Assembly (NCBI GenBank): GCA_039519185.1
Contig: JAZGSX010000023.1
Span: 1-64,000 of the forward strand
Source of the DNA: Astragalus membranaceus
Taxonomy: Eukaryota; Streptophyta; Magnoliopsida; Fabales; Fabaceae
Length of the DNA stretch: 64,000 bases
Reading direction: 5' to 3'
Below the pieces are notes generated by a model. It was not told the DNA's origin. It saw nothing but the letters and a program-made list of their open reading frames with translations, and did not search any database. Positions 11,667-25,793 of the stretch are shown here, one piece after another. Position numbers and translations under genes: made by a program. Within the stretch, counting starts at the first letter, position 1. Each line of letters begins with the position of its first letter.

Positions 11667-11911
11667 TGATCATTTCGGAGGTATGTGTTTCGTTAAAGTT
11701 TTCCGCTAAACCTGTTGTCGATACCGATGCCGCTCATTGTTTTAATACTGCTGAATGTTGTGAATGCTTAAGTCTTGTGTTGTCTTCTCGGATTGGTCTT
11801 ATGTTGTCTGGTGTGTTCTTTGTGTTCCTTGTCGATCTTCGACATAGACCTTGTTGCGAGTTTTGTTGTTTGTCGTTGGGTGAATTAATTGTAATCGTGG
11901 GTACGGACTAG
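11663..11911 (+). pseudogene. Degenerate aspartic protease remnant of element A
   Basis: This frame is shifted relative to gag and overlaps its stop codon. It encodes 82 residues that still align with the protease of element C: a VVDTDAAHCF stretch at the position of IIDTGATHSF, then LVLSS, FLVDL and finally LSLGELIVIVGTD ending in TAG where the relative has GMDW. The catalytic DTG motif has become DTD, so the enzyme should be inactive. The whole reverse transcriptase to chromodomain region is missing just after this point. Identification is by hand alignment with C in this window. Confidence 0.75.
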
Positions 11912-12001
11912 TTAGAGCATAACCGTGAGGATGTCAATTGTCGTAGCCAGCCGGTGAGTTAAGGAGATGTTGATGCGAATTTTCGAGGACGAAAATAATC
12001 T
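11912..12001 (+). other. Residual 3' internal region of element A
   Basis: About 90 bp join the protease remnant to the polypurine tract. It includes TTTTCGAGGACGAAA (about 11974-11988), a block also present before the polypurine tract of C and D (TTCGAGGACGAAATAT in sense orientation). The junction of the large pol deletion therefore lies between about 11912 and 11972. Confidence 0.7.
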
Positions 12002-12015
12002 AAGTGGGGGAGAGT
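12002..12015 (+). promoter_or_regulatory. Polypurine tract of element A
   Basis: AAGTGGGGGAGAGT directly abuts the 3' LTR and would prime plus-strand DNA synthesis. The same sequence precedes the 3' LTR of C in sense orientation. Confidence 0.9.
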
Positions 12016-12955
12016 TGTAACACCCCGAAATTAATTAAATAGTTATTTAGTATTTAGTCAATTAAATTAAATAGGAGTTGGTGATAGAAATAATAATAAT
12101 AATAATAATATTGGGTGGTTTTAGTTATTAATATATTATTTTATTTATCTGAAGGGAGTGGTGTTGGTACTTCGGAGGTGTTTTGATTGGCCCAGTGCGC
12201 CAAGCCCAAGCCCGTAGACTTGAGCTGCTAGGTGCTAGGTTAGTGAAGTGGCGCCTCATTTGTGAAAAAAGAAAAGAAAGCGTGAGTTGAGAGAAGAGAA
12301 AGGAGAGAGCGTGAGAAGAGAAAAAGAAAAGAGAAGAACGGCACTAAGGGAGAAGAAAGAAGAAGAGAAGGGCGCGACTTCCATAGGAGAGGAGAGGAGC
12401 TCAGTTGCTGTGGTTACTCGGTGTGCACGTGGAGGGGTCTCTGTCTTCGGTGAAACTAAGGTAAGGGTGGGTCTTGCCTTATAATAGGGATCATAATGGG
12501 ATGTATGTAGGGGTTAGGATCTATGTCGTTTTTGTATTGAATTTGATATAGATGAGTTGTATGTATGTATTGATCACTATATGGCTTGTTGATGTTTTGC
12601 GAATTGTTCATATAAGTGATGAATTTAGAATTGCGTGCCAAGTGCTCGAATGAATGTATAATTGATGTTGTTCTTGTGCATAATATGTAAATTGACGTTT
12701 TTGGTGTGATTGGTGTGCGAGTTGATTGGATTGTGTTGCTCAAAAATTCAATTGTTGTGTTATAGGCGCATAAGGCTCCATATGTTCATGTGGTTGTTGT
12801 CGAATTTGACGTTGCGGATGCTATAGGCGCATAAGGCGCCATTGTTGTGTTTTGATGTTGCTGGAATTTTGGGTGTGTCAAAAAGTATATTTTGATGTTT
12901 TGAAATTGGCAAAAATTAGTTTTTAGGTGTTTTTGATGTTGCTGGAAAACTGGCT

Positions 12956-13130
12956 GTGTTGCGCAGGATGTTGCCTCTGCGCCAGTTTTTGTGTGTTGTG
13001 TTGCGCAGAATGTTGCCTCTGCGCCAGTTTTTGTGTCTGGGTGTGTTGCACAGGATGTTGCCTCTGCGCCAGTTTCTGTGTGCTGTGTTGCACAGAATGT
13101 TGCCTCTGCGCCAGTTTTCCATGTGCTGTG
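12956..13130 (+). repeat. 42-45 bp tandem repeat in the 3' LTR of A
   Basis: This is the copy of the four-unit array at 8611-8785, with the same number of units and one extra CG to CA change. Confidence 0.85.
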
Positions 13131-14664
13131 TCTGTGTTGCAGAATTGTGTTGCTCGTGTCTAGGCACCATGGGAACCGGGGGTCCCGGAGATTGGGTGTT
13201 CGGTTTGCTTTCAAATTTGGTATGGGGGTTCCTGGGCACAAAAAGAGTCAGTTTCTGGTGTTGGGTCAAAAATTTGGCCGTGTGCCTTGTGTCATGGGCG
13301 CCAAGGGCCCCAATTTTCTGTTGTTCATTTTGCGAAAATTGATACTGGGTTTTCATGTCCAAGCTAAATGGCTCATGTAAAACAATTTTTGGAGTCATAG
13401 GAGTTGTGGTTTGTCCTGGCCTTTGGCGCCTAGTCCATGGGCGCCAAAGCGGCGTGTCACATTTTGCCAAAATCTTTGTTGGGTTCACTTATTCTGAGCA
13501 TTTGGCTCGTGCAAAATTAATTTCGAAGCTAAAAGAGTCTTATGGCGTGTTTTGGCAAGGCGCCTTGTGCATGGGCGCTGTGTTCCCTGCGCCAGTTTCC
13601 TGCGCCTGTGTCTGGGCGCTGGGCGCCCTGCGCCAGTTTTTCCTGGGCGCCAGCGCCTAAGCGCGTGTTGCTGTTTCCTGGGCGCCAAGCGCCCATGCGC
13701 CAAGTGCTGTGTTGCCCCTGGGCGCCCAGCGCCTGGGCGCCAGTTTCCAGGATGTCTAAGTATTTTTCCGGTTTTGTTTTTAACGTAACTTTTGACTCGG
13801 GTGTCCGTTTTAGGTGGTTCAAAGTGCGTTACGAAGCTCATTTAATTGTCTATCTGGTTGTATAGGCCAAAATCAAAAATTAATATTTTTCCCCGGTCGT
13901 TTTCTGAAAGTCCCAAGTGACTGTGTACTAGTTGTTGTTTGGATTGGAAATCGCTACTGTCCCTTTTTAAATAAAATGTTGGTGTTCGTCATGAGACTAA
14001 GGTACTGTTCCTTGTAATTTTAAATGGTGTTGTCACGGTGAAAGTAATGTGCTGTGTAACAGTGTGGTATGCAAATATATATATATGGCGTATATTATTA
14101 TTGGTGAATGGAGTATGTGATCCTCTTTTGGGTGTGGGTGAATAAACCAACTGTCGGTGAATATGCTATGGCATACTTTTATTTGGTGATTCTGGCGTGT
14201 GATGCATTGTCATGGTGTCGCATAATCATATGCATGATCTTTGGTGAATAGGCTTCGGCCTCGGGCTTCGGCCTTATTACAAATTTTGGTGAATGCCCTC
14301 AAGGCTCATTTTTGGTGAATGGATCCACATGCATATGCCCAGTGGAGTTTTGGGTTGCATCTCATACATTAAACATACAGTTGGCGAATGTTTTGGTGAT
14401 TATTTATTTGGTGATTGTTTGGTGATTACTTTTATTTGGTGATTGTTTGGTGAATATTTAGTTGGTGATGAATTGGTGATAAATTTCGATTGACTGAACT
14501 GGTGATTAAAGTGAATATTGCTGTGATTGATGTAGTCCTGTATCCGTACATACTACTCCTTATGTACTTTATTATAGGGTTTGAGACTCACCCCTTTTGT
14601 TGATTTTTACTTTACAGGTAACCGTACTTGAAGGCTTTGACTTTCATTCCCTTGAGTTCGAGTC

Positions 14665-14674
14665 GCTCTGATAC
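14665..14674 (+). promoter_or_regulatory. Segment complementary to the primer-binding site, 3' LTR of A
   Basis: GCTCTGATAC is in the same conserved context as in the 5' LTR. Confidence 0.45.
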
Positions 14675-14914
14675 GTAGCACCTGGGGGGCGTCTTATTAG
14701 ATAGTGATTTTGTCTTGTACGACTTGTTGGATTTTATTTTAACGTTGTAACCGTATTTTTGAGTAATGGCCACCCATGATGCCACGTAATGATTTTAATT
14801 TAAGTTAAACAATTGACGTGTTTTTGAAGTAAATGTAGCATTCCGTTTCAAAAAAAAATAATTTGTGCACTCTGATAATTGTTATAAATGAAAGGGGTAG
14901 AAACGGGTGTTACA

Positions 14915-14919
14915 CGTAC
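14915..14919. repeat. Target site duplication of element A, right copy
   Basis: This is the CGTAC copy that matches 7663-7667. Confidence 0.95.
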
Positions 14920-17900
14920 TATTCACACCATTTCGTACGATTTCGTACATGTTCGTACTAGTTACGACCAAATCGTACAAGTTGGCCCATATTGTACCAA
15001 CTCCTACGAGTTCGCACCATTTTTTACGAGTTCGTACCAGATCATACAATTTCGTACCTGTTTGTTCCATTTCATACCATTTCGTATGATTTCGTACCAG
15101 TTCGGACCAAATCGTACGATTTGGCCCTTATTGTATAAACTGGTACGATTTCGTACCATTTTTTCGAGTTCGTACTATTTGGACCAAATCGTAGTAGTTC
15201 GTACAACATCGTACAATTTCTTACCTATTCATACCATTTCGTGTGATTTCGTACCAGTTCGGAACAAATTGTACGATTTGGACCATATTGTACATACTCG
15301 AACGAGTTCGTACCATTTTTTCGAAGTTGTTCCAGTTCGTACGATTCCGTACCTTTTTGTACCATTTCATACCATTTCGTGTGACTTCATACCAGTTCGG
15401 AGGAAATCGTACGATTTGGCCCAAATTGTACATAGTCGTACGAGTTCGTACCCGTTTGTACGATTTCATACCGTTTCGTGTGATTTCGTACCAGTTCGGA
15501 CCAAATTGTACCATTTGCCCCAAATCGTACTTGTTCATACCATTTCGTGTTCCATTTCATACCATTTTGTTTGATTTGGTACCTGTTCGGACCAAATCGG
15601 CACGATTTGGCCCATATTGTATAAACTGGTACGATTTCGTACCATTTTTTCGAGTTTGTACTAGTTCATACCATTGCGTACGATTTCTTACCTGTTAATA
15701 CCATTTCGTGGGATTTCGTACCAGTTCGGACCAAATCGTACTAGTTGGCCCATATTGTACATACTCGTACGAGTTCATACCATTTTTTTGAGTTCGTACC
15801 AGTTCGTACGATTTCGTACCTGTTTGTACCATTTCATACCATTTCGTATGATTTCGTACCAGTTCGGACCAAATCGTACGATTTGACCCATATTGTATAA
15901 ACTGGTACAATTTTGTACCATTTTTTGAATTCGTACTAGTTCATACCATTTCTTATGATTTCGTACCTGTATATACTAGTTTCGACCAAATCGTTCAGTT
16001 TGGCCCATGTTGTACAAACTCGTACGAGTTCGTACCATTTTCTCCGATTTCGTATCAGTTCGTATGATTTAGTACCAGTTCGGACAAAATCGTACGATTT
16101 GGCCCATATTGTATAAACTGGTACGAGTTCGTACCAATTTTCGAGTTCGTACCAGTTCGTACGATTTCGTACCTGTTTGTACCATTTCATACCATTTCGT
16201 ATGATTTCGTACCAGTTTGGACCAAATCGTACGATTTGCCCCATATTGTATAAACTGCTACGATTTCGTACCATTTCTTCGAGTTCATACTAGTTCATAC
16301 CATTTCGTACGATTTCGTTCCTGTTCATACCATTTCGGGTGATTTCATACCAGTTCAGATCAAAGTGTACAATTTGGCCCATATTGTACATACTCGTACG
16401 AGTTCGTACCTGTTTGTTCCATTTCATACCATTTCTTGTGATTTCGTACCAGTTCCGATCAAATCGTACGATTAGGCCCATATTGTACAAACTTGTACGG
16501 GTTCGTACCAGTTCGTACGATTTCGTACCTGTTTGTACCATTTCATACCATTTCGTTTGATTTTGTACCAGGTCAGACCAAATCGTACGATTTGGCCCAT
16601 ATTGTATAAACAAGTACGATTTCGAACCATTTTTTCGAGTTCGTACTATTCGTACCATTTCGTACGATTTCGTACCTGTTCGTACTAGTTACGACCAAAT
16701 CGTACAAGTTGGCCCATATTGTACCAACTCGTACGAGTTCGCACCATTTTTTACGAGTTCGTACCAGTTCGTACAATTTCGTACCTGTTTGTTCCATTTC
16801 ATTCCATTTCGTATGATTTTGTACCAGTTCGGACCAAATCGTACGATTTGGCCCTTATTGTATAAATTGGTACGATTTCGTACCATTTTTTCGAGTTCGT
16901 AGTAGTTCATACCACATCGTACCAATTCGTACCTATTCATACCATTTCGTGTGATTTCGTACCAGTTCGGAACAAATTGTACGATTTGGCCCATATTGTA
17001 CATACTCGTACGAGTTCATACCATTTTTTCGAAGTTGTTCCAGTTCGTACGATTTCGTACCTATTTGTACCATTTCATACCATTTCGTGTGACTTCGTAC
17101 CAGTTCGGAGGAAATCGTACGATTTTGCCCATATTGTACATAGTCGTACGAGTTCGTACCCGTTTGTACGATTTCGTACCTGTTTGTACCATCTCATACC
17201 ATTTCGTGTGATTTCGTACCAGTTCAGACCAAATCGTACGATTTATCCCATATTGTATACACTGGTACCACTTCGAACCATTTTTTTGAGTTCGTACTAG
17301 TTCACACCATTTTGTACGATTCCGTACCTATTCATACCATTTCGTACGATTTCGTACCTGCTAATACCATTTCGTGTGATTTCGTACCAGTTCGGACCAA
17401 ATTGTACAATTTGGCCCATATTGTACATACTCGTACGACTTCGTACGATTTCGTACCTGTTTGTTCCATTTCATACCATTTTGTTTGATTTGGTACAAGT
17501 ACGGACCAAATCGTACGATTTGGCCCATATTGTATACACTGGTATGATTTCGTACCATTTTTTCGAGTTTGTACTAGATCGTACTATTACGTACGATTTC
17601 CTACCTGTTAATACCAGTTCGGACCAAATCGTACGATTTGGCCCTTATTGTATAAACTGGTACGATTTCGTAGTAGTTCGTACCACTTCGTACCATTTGA
17701 TACCTATTCAGACCATTTCGTGTGATTTCGTACCAGTTCGGAACAAATTGTACGATTTGGCCCATATTATACATACTCGTACGAGTTCGTACCATTTTTT
17801 CGAACTTGTTCCAGTTCGTACGATTTCGTACCTGTTTGTACCATTTCATACCATTTCGTGTGACTTCGTACCAGTTCGGAGAAAATCATAGGATTTAGCC

Positions 17901-20900
17901 CAATTTGTACATAGTCGTACGAGTTTGTACCCGTTTGTACGATTTCGTACCTGTTTGTACCATTTCATACCATTTCGTATGATTTCGTACCAGTTCGGAC
18001 AAAATCGTACGATCTGGCCCATATTGTATAAACTGGTACGAGTTCGTACCATTTTTTCGAGTTCGTACCAGTTCGTACGATTTCGTACTTGTTTGTACCA
18101 TTTGATACCATTTCGTATGATTTCGTACCAGTTCGGACCAAATCGTACGATTTGGCCCATATTGTATAAACTGGTACGATTTCGTACCATTTCTTCGAGT
18201 TCATACTAGTTCATACCATTTCGTACGATTTCGTTCCTGTTCATACCATTTCGTGTGATTTCATACCAGTTCAGATCAAAGTGTACAATTTGGCCCATAT
18301 TGTACATACTTGTACGAGTTCGTACCTGTTTGTTCCATTTCTTACTATTTCGTGTGATTTCGTACCAGTTCCGATCAAATCGTACGATTAGGCCCATATT
18401 GTACAAACTTGTACGGGTTCGTACCAGTTCGTACGATTTCGTACCTGTTTGTACCATTTCATACCATTTCGTGTGATTTCGTACCAGGTCGGACCAAATC
18501 GTACGATTTGGCCCATATTGTATAAACTAGTAGGATTTCGAACCATTTTTTCGAGTTCGTACTATTCACACCATTTCGTACGATTTCGTACCTGTTCGTA
18601 CTAGTTACGACCAAATCGTACAAGTTGGCCCATATTGTACCAACTCCTACGAGTTCGCACCATTTTTTACGAGTTCGTACCAGATCATACAATTTCGTAC
18701 CTGTTTGTTCCATTTCATACCATTTCGTATGATTTCGTACCAGTTCAGACCAAATCGTACGATTTGGCCCTTATTGTATAAACTGGTACGATTTCGTACC
18801 ATTTTTTCGAGTTCGTACTATTTGGACCAAATCGTAGTAGTTCGTACAACATCGTACCATTTCGTACCTATTCATACCATTTCGTGTGATTTCGTACCAG
18901 TTCGGAACAAATTGTACGATTTGGACCATATTGTACATACTCGAACGAGTTCGTACCATTTTTTCGAAGTTGTTCCAGTTCGTACGATTTCGTACCTGTT
19001 TGTACCATTTCATACCATTTCGTGTGACTTCATACCAGTTCGGAGGAAATCGTACGATTTGGCCCAAATTGTACATAGTCGTACGAGTTCGTACCCGTTT
19101 GTACAATTTCATACCGTTTCGTGTGATTTCGTACCAGTTCGGACCAAATTGTACCATTTGCCCCAAATCGTACTTGTTCATACCATTTCGTGTTCCATTT
19201 CATACCATTTTGTTTGATTTGGTACCTGTTCGGACCAAATCTGTATGATTTCGCCCATATTGTATAAACTGCTACGATTTCGTACCATTTCTTCGAGTTC
19301 ATACTAGTTCATACCATTTCGTACGATTTCGTTCCTGTTCATACCATTTCGTGTGATTTCATACCAGTTCAGATCAAAGTGTACAATTTGGCCCATATTG
19401 TACATACTCGTACGAGTTCGTACCTGTTTGTTCCATTTCATACCATTTCGTGTGATTTCGTACCAGTTCCGATCAAATCGTACGATTAGGCCCATATTGT
19501 ACAAACTTGTACGGGTTCGTACCAGTTCGTACGATTTCGTACCTGTTTGTACCATTTCATACCATTTCGTTTGATTTTGTACTAGGTCGGACCAAATCGT
19601 ACGATTTGGCCCATATTGTATAAACTAGTACGATTTCGAACCATTTTTTCGAGTTCGTACTATTCGTACCATTTCGTACGATTTCGTACCTGTTCGTACT
19701 AGTTACGACCAAATCGTACAAGTTGGCCCATATTGTACCAACTCGTACGAGTTCGCACCAGTTTTTTACGAGTTCGTACCAGTTCGTACAATTTCGTACC
19801 TGTTTGTTCCATTTCATACCATTTCGTATGATTTTGTACCAGTTCGGACCAAATCGTACGATTTGGCCCTTATTGTATAAACTGGTACGATTTCGTACCA
19901 TTTTTTCGAGTTCGTAGTAGTTCATACCACATCGTACCAATTCGTACCTATTCATACCATTTCGTGTGATTTCGTACCAGTTCGGAACAAATTGTACGAT
20001 TTGGCCCATATTGTACATACTCGTACGAGTTCATACCATTTTTTCGAAGTTGTTCCAGTTCGTACGATTTCGTACCTATTTGTACCATCTCATACCATTT
20101 CGTGTGATTTCGTACCAGTTCAGACCAAATCGTACGATTTATCCCATATTGTATACACTGGTACCACTTCGAACCATTTTTTTGAGTTCGTACTAGTTCA
20201 CACCATTTTGTACGATTCCGTACCTATTCATACCATTTCGTACGATTTCGTACCTGCTAATACCATTTCGTGTGATTTCGTACCAGTTCGGACCAAATTG
20301 TACAATTTGGCCCATATTGTACATACTCGTACGACTTCGTACGATTTCGTACGATTTCGTACCTGTTTGTTCCATTTCATACCATTTTGTTTGATTTGGT
20401 ACAAGTACGGACCAAATCGTACGATTTGGCCCTTATTGTATAAACTGGTATGATTTCGTACCATTTTTTCGAGTATGTACTAGTTCGTACTATTACGTAC
20501 GATTTCTTACCTGTTAATACCAGTTCGGACCAAATCGTACGATTTGGCCCTTATTGTATAAACTGGTACGATTTCGTAGTAGTTCGTACCACTTCGTACC
20601 ATTTGATACGTATTCAGACCATTTCGTGTAATTTCGTACCAGTTCGGAACAAATTGTACGATTTGGCCCATATTGTACATACTCGTACGAGTTCGTACCA
20701 TTTTTTCGAACTTGTTCCAGTTCGAACGATTTCGTACCTGTTTGTACAATTTCATACCATTTCGTGTGACTTCGTACCAGTTCGGAGGAAATCGTACGAT
20801 TTGGCCCATATTGTACATAGTCGTACGAGTTCGTACCCGTTTGTACGATTTCGTACCTGTTTGTACCATCTCATACCATTTCGTGTGATTTCGTACCAGT

Positions 20901-22361
20901 TCAGACCAAATCGTACGATTTATCCCATATTGTATACACTGCTACCACTTCGAACCATTTTTTTGAGTTCGTACTAGTTCACACCATTTTGTACGATTCC
21001 GTACCTATTCAAACCATTTCGTACGATTTCGTACCTGCTAATACCATTTCGTGTGATTTCGTACCAGTTCGGACCAAATTGTACAATTTGGCCCATATTG
21101 TACATACTCGTACAACTTCGTACGATTTCGTACCTGTTTGTTCCATTTCATACCATTTTGTTTGATTTGGTACAAGTACGGACCAAATCGTACGATTTGG
21201 CCCATATTGTATACACTGGTATGATTTCGTACCATTTTTTCGAGTTTGTACTAGATCGTACTCTTACGTACGATTTCTTACCTGTTAATACCAGTTCGGA
21301 CCAAATCGTACGATTTGGCCCTTATTGTATAAACTGGTACGATTTCGTAGTAGTTCGTACCACTTCGTACCATTTGATACCTATTCAGACCATTTCGTGT
21401 GATTTCGTACCAGTTCGGAACAAATTGTACGATTTGGCCCATATTGTACATACTCGTACGAGTTCGTACCATTTTTTTGAACTTGTTCCAGTTCGTACGA
21501 TTTCGTACCTGTTTGTACCATTTCATACCATTTCGTGTGACTGCGTACCAGTTCGGAGAAAATCATACGATTTAGCCCAATTTGTACATAGTCGTACGAG
21601 TTCGTACCCGTTTGTACGATTTCGTACCTGTTTGTACCATTTCATACCATTTCGTATGATTTCGTACCAGTTCGGACAAAATCGTACGATTTGGCCCATA
21701 TTGTATAAACTGGTACGAGTTCGTACCATTTTTTCGAGTTCGTACCAGTTCGTACGATTTCGTACTTGTTTGTACCATTTGATACCATTTCGTATGATTT
21801 CGTACCAGTTCGGACCAAATCGTACGATTTGGCCCATATTGTATAAACTGGTACGATTTCGTACCATTTCTTCGAGTTCATACTAGTTCATACCATTTCG
21901 TACGATTTCGTTCCTGTTCATACCATTTCGTGTGATTTCATACCAGTTCAGATCAAAGTGTACAATTTGGCCCATATTGTACATCTTGTACGAGTTCGTA
22001 CCTGTTTGTTCCATTTCATACTAATTCGTGTGATTTCATACCAGTTCCGATCAAATCGTACGATTAGGCCCATATTGTACAAACTTGTACGGGTTCGTAC
22101 CAGTTCGTACGATTTCGTACCTGTTTGTACCATTTCATACCATTTCGTGTGATTTCGTACCAGGTCGGACCAAATCGTACGATTTGGCCCATATTGTATA
22201 AACTAGTAGGATTTCGAACCATTTTTTCGAGTTCGTACTATTCACACCATTTCGTACGATTTCGTACCTGTTCGTACTAGTTACGACCAATCGTACAAGT
22301 TGGCCCATATTGTACCAACTCCTACGAGTTCGCACCATTTTTTACGAGTTCGTACCAGATC

Positions 22362-24077
22362 ATACAATTTCGTACCTGTTTGTTCCATTTCATACCATTT
22401 CGTATGATTTCGTACCAGTTCGGACCAAATCGTACGATTTGGCCCTTATTGTATAAACTGGTACGATTTCGTACCATTTTTTCGAGTTCGTACTATTTGG
22501 ACCAAATCGTAGTAGTTCGTACAACATCGTACCATTTCGTACCTATTCATACCATTTCGTGTGATTTCGTACCAGATCGGAACAAATTGTACGATTTGGA
22601 CCATATTGTACATACTCGAACGAGTTCGTACCATTTTTTCGAAGTTGTTCCAGTTCGTACGATTTCGTACCTGTTTGTACCATTTCATACCATTTCGTGT
22701 GACTTCATACCAGTTCGGAGGAAATCGTACGATTTGGCCCAAATTGTACATAGTCGTACGAGTTCGTACCCGTTTGTACGATTTCATACCGTTTCGTGTG
22801 ATTTCGTACCAGTTCGGACCAAATTGTACCATTTGCCCCAAATCGTACTTGTTCATACCATTTCGTGTTCCATTTCATACCATTTTGTTTGATTTGGTAC
22901 CTGTTCGGACCAAATCGGTACGATTTGGCCCATATTGTATAAACTGGTACGATTTCGTACCATTTTTTCGAGTTTGTACTAGTTCATACCATTGCGTACG
23001 ATTTCTTACTTGTTAATACCATTTCGTGGGATTTCGTACCAGTTCGGACCAAATCGTACTAGTTGGCCCATATAGTACATACTCGTACGAGTTCATACCA
23101 TTTTTTTGAGTTCGTACCAGTTCGTACGATTTCGTACCTGTTTGTACCATTTCATACCATTTCGTATGATTTCGTACCAGTTCGGACCAAATCGTACGAT
23201 TTGGCCCATATTGTATAAACTGGTACGATTTTGTACCATTTTTTGAATTCGTACTAGTTCATACCATTTCATATGATTTCGTACCTGTATATACTAGTTT
23301 TTACCAAATCGTTCAGTTTGGCCCATGTTGTACAAACTCGTACGAGTTCGTACCATTTTTTATGATTTCGTATCAGTTCGTATGATTTCGTACCAGTTCG
23401 GACAAAATCGTACGATTTGGCCCATATTGTATAAACTGGTACGAGTTCATACCAATTTTCGAGTTCGTACCAGTTCGTACAATTTCGTACCTGTTTGTAC
23501 CATTTCATACCATTTCGTATGATTTCGTACCAGTTCGGACCAAATCGTACGATTTGGCCCATATTGTATAAACTGCTACGATTTCGTACCATTTCTTCGA
23601 GTTCATACCATTTCGTACGATTTCATTCCTGTTCATACCATTTCGTGTGATTTCATACCAGTTCAGATCAAAGTGTACAATTTGGCCCATATTGTACATA
23701 CTCGTACGAGTTCGTACCTGTTTGTTCCATTTCATACCATTTCGTGTGATTTCGTACCAGTTCCGATCAAATCGTACGATTAGGCCCATATTGTACAAAC
23801 TTGTACGGGTTCGTATCAGTTCGTACGATTTCGTACCTGTTTGTACCATTTCATACCATTTCTTTGATTTTGTACCAGGTCGGACCAAATCGTACGATTT
23901 GGCCCATATTGTATAAACTAGTACGATTTCGAACCATTTTTTCGAGTTCGTACTATTCGTACCATTTCGTACGATTTCGTACCTGTTCGTACTAGTTACG
24001 ACCAAATCGTACAAGTTGGCCCATATTGTACCAACTCGTACGAGTTCGCACCATTTTTTACGAGTTCGTACCAGTTC
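22362..24077. repeat. 1716-bp higher-order satellite unit, copy 1
   Basis: Shared diagnostic variants (ACCAGATCGGAAC, CATATAGTACATAC, CCATTTCTTTGATT) recur exactly 1716 bp later. The only difference I noticed inside the unit is T at 23010 versus C at 24726. The phase chosen for the boundary is arbitrary. Confidence 0.85.
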
Positions 24078-25793
24078 GTACAATTTCGTACCTGTTTGTT
24101 CCATTTCATACCATTTCGTATGATTTCGTACCAGTTCGGACCAAATCGTACGATTTGGCCCTTATTGTATAAACTGGTACGATTTCGTACCATTTTTTCG
24201 AGTTCGTACTATTTGGACCAAATCGTAGTAGTTCGTACAACATCGTACCATTTCGTACCTATTCATACCATTTCGTGTGATTTCGTACCAGATCGGAACA
24301 AATTGTACGATTTGGACCATATTGTACATACTCGAACGAGTTCGTACCATTTTTTCGAAGTTGTTCCAGTTCGTACGATTTCGTACCTGTTTGTACCATT
24401 TCATACCATTTCGTGTGACTTCATACCAGTTCGGAGGAAATCGTACGATTTGGCCCAAATTGTACATAGTCGTACGAGTTCGTACCCGTTTGTACGATTT
24501 CATACCGTTTCGTGTGATTTCGTACCAGTTCGGACCAAATTGTACCATTTGCCCCAAATCGTACTTGTTCATACCATTTCGTGTTCCATTTCATACCATT
24601 TTGTTTGATTTGGTACCTGTTCGGACCAAATCGGTACGATTTGGCCCATATTGTATAAACTGGTACGATTTCGTACCATTTTTTCGAGTTTGTACTAGTT
24701 CATACCATTGCGTACGATTTCTTACCTGTTAATACCATTTCGTGGGATTTCGTACCAGTTCGGACCAAATCGTACTAGTTGGCCCATATAGTACATACTC
24801 GTACGAGTTCATACCATTTTTTTGAGTTCGTACCAGTTCGTACGATTTCGTACCTGTTTGTACCATTTCATACCATTTCGTATGATTTCGTACCAGTTCG
24901 GACCAAATCGTACGATTTGGCCCATATTGTATAAACTGGTACGATTTTGTACCATTTTTTGAATTCGTACTAGTTCATACCATTTCATATGATTTCGTAC
25001 CTGTATATACTAGTTTTTACCAAATCGTTCAGTTTGGCCCATGTTGTACAAACTCGTACGAGTTCGTACCATTTTTTATGATTTCGTATCAGTTCGTATG
25101 ATTTCGTACCAGTTCGGACAAAATCGTACGATTTGGCCCATATTGTATAAACTGGTACGAGTTCATACCAATTTTCGAGTTCGTACCAGTTCGTACAATT
25201 TCGTACCTGTTTGTACCATTTCATACCATTTCGTATGATTTCGTACCAGTTCGGACCAAATCGTACGATTTGGCCCATATTGTATAAACTGCTACGATTT
25301 CGTACCATTTCTTCGAGTTCATACCATTTCGTACGATTTCATTCCTGTTCATACCATTTCGTGTGATTTCATACCAGTTCAGATCAAAGTGTACAATTTG
25401 GCCCATATTGTACATACTCGTACGAGTTCGTACCTGTTTGTTCCATTTCATACCATTTCGTGTGATTTCGTACCAGTTCCGATCAAATCGTACGATTAGG
25501 CCCATATTGTACAAACTTGTACGGGTTCGTATCAGTTCGTACGATTTCGTACCTGTTTGTACCATTTCATACCATTTCTTTGATTTTGTACCAGGTCGGA
25601 CCAAATCGTACGATTTGGCCCATATTGTATAAACTAGTACGATTTCGAACCATTTTTTCGAGTTCGTACTATTCGTACCATTTCGTACGATTTCGTACCT
25701 GTTCGTACTAGTTACGACCAAATCGTACAAGTTGGCCCATATTGTACCAACTCGTACGAGTTCGCACCATTTTTTACGAGTTCGTACCAGTTC
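24078..25793. repeat. 1716-bp higher-order satellite unit, copy 2
   Basis: This is the direct tandem copy of 22362-24077. Near-identity continues to about 25840 before the copies diverge, as expected after recent unequal exchange. Confidence 0.85.

Larger units (their letters stand above)
7668..14914 (+). mobile_element. Element A: non-autonomous gag-only Ty3/gypsy (Tekay-like) LTR retrotransposon
   Basis: The 7247-bp element has two LTRs of about 2.9 kb (TG...CA ends), an initiator-tRNA-Met primer site, a gag frame, a degenerate protease remnant, a polypurine tract and a 5-bp target duplication. Reverse transcriptase, RNase H, integrase and chromodomain are absent. The internal part is only 1446 bp. 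Gag, leader and polypurine tract closely match element C in this window, so A is best read as a deletion derivative moved by enzymes of a C-like partner. This is the arrangement described in plants as TR-GAG elements. By eye the LTRs differ by about 17 substitutions plus a microsatellite length change, which suggests a fairly recent insertion. Confidence 0.92.
12016..14914 (+). repeat. 3' LTR of element A
   Basis: This 2899-bp LTR has the same organisation as the 5' copy. Differences seen by eye include a shorter ATT microsatellite, GCGCAG to GCACAG at 13048, changes around 13359-13450 and 13856-13862, and a few near 14470-14650. That is roughly 17 substitutions in all. It ends TGTTACA and is followed by the CGTAC target duplication. 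Confidence 0.93.

Noticed and set aside
17376..21886. Many open frames of 60-277 codons on both strands inside the satellite, with recurring peptides rich in Y, R, V and T
   Set aside because: They follow the tandem repeat, occur in several frames on both strands and have no domain. The decamers simply contain few stop codons.
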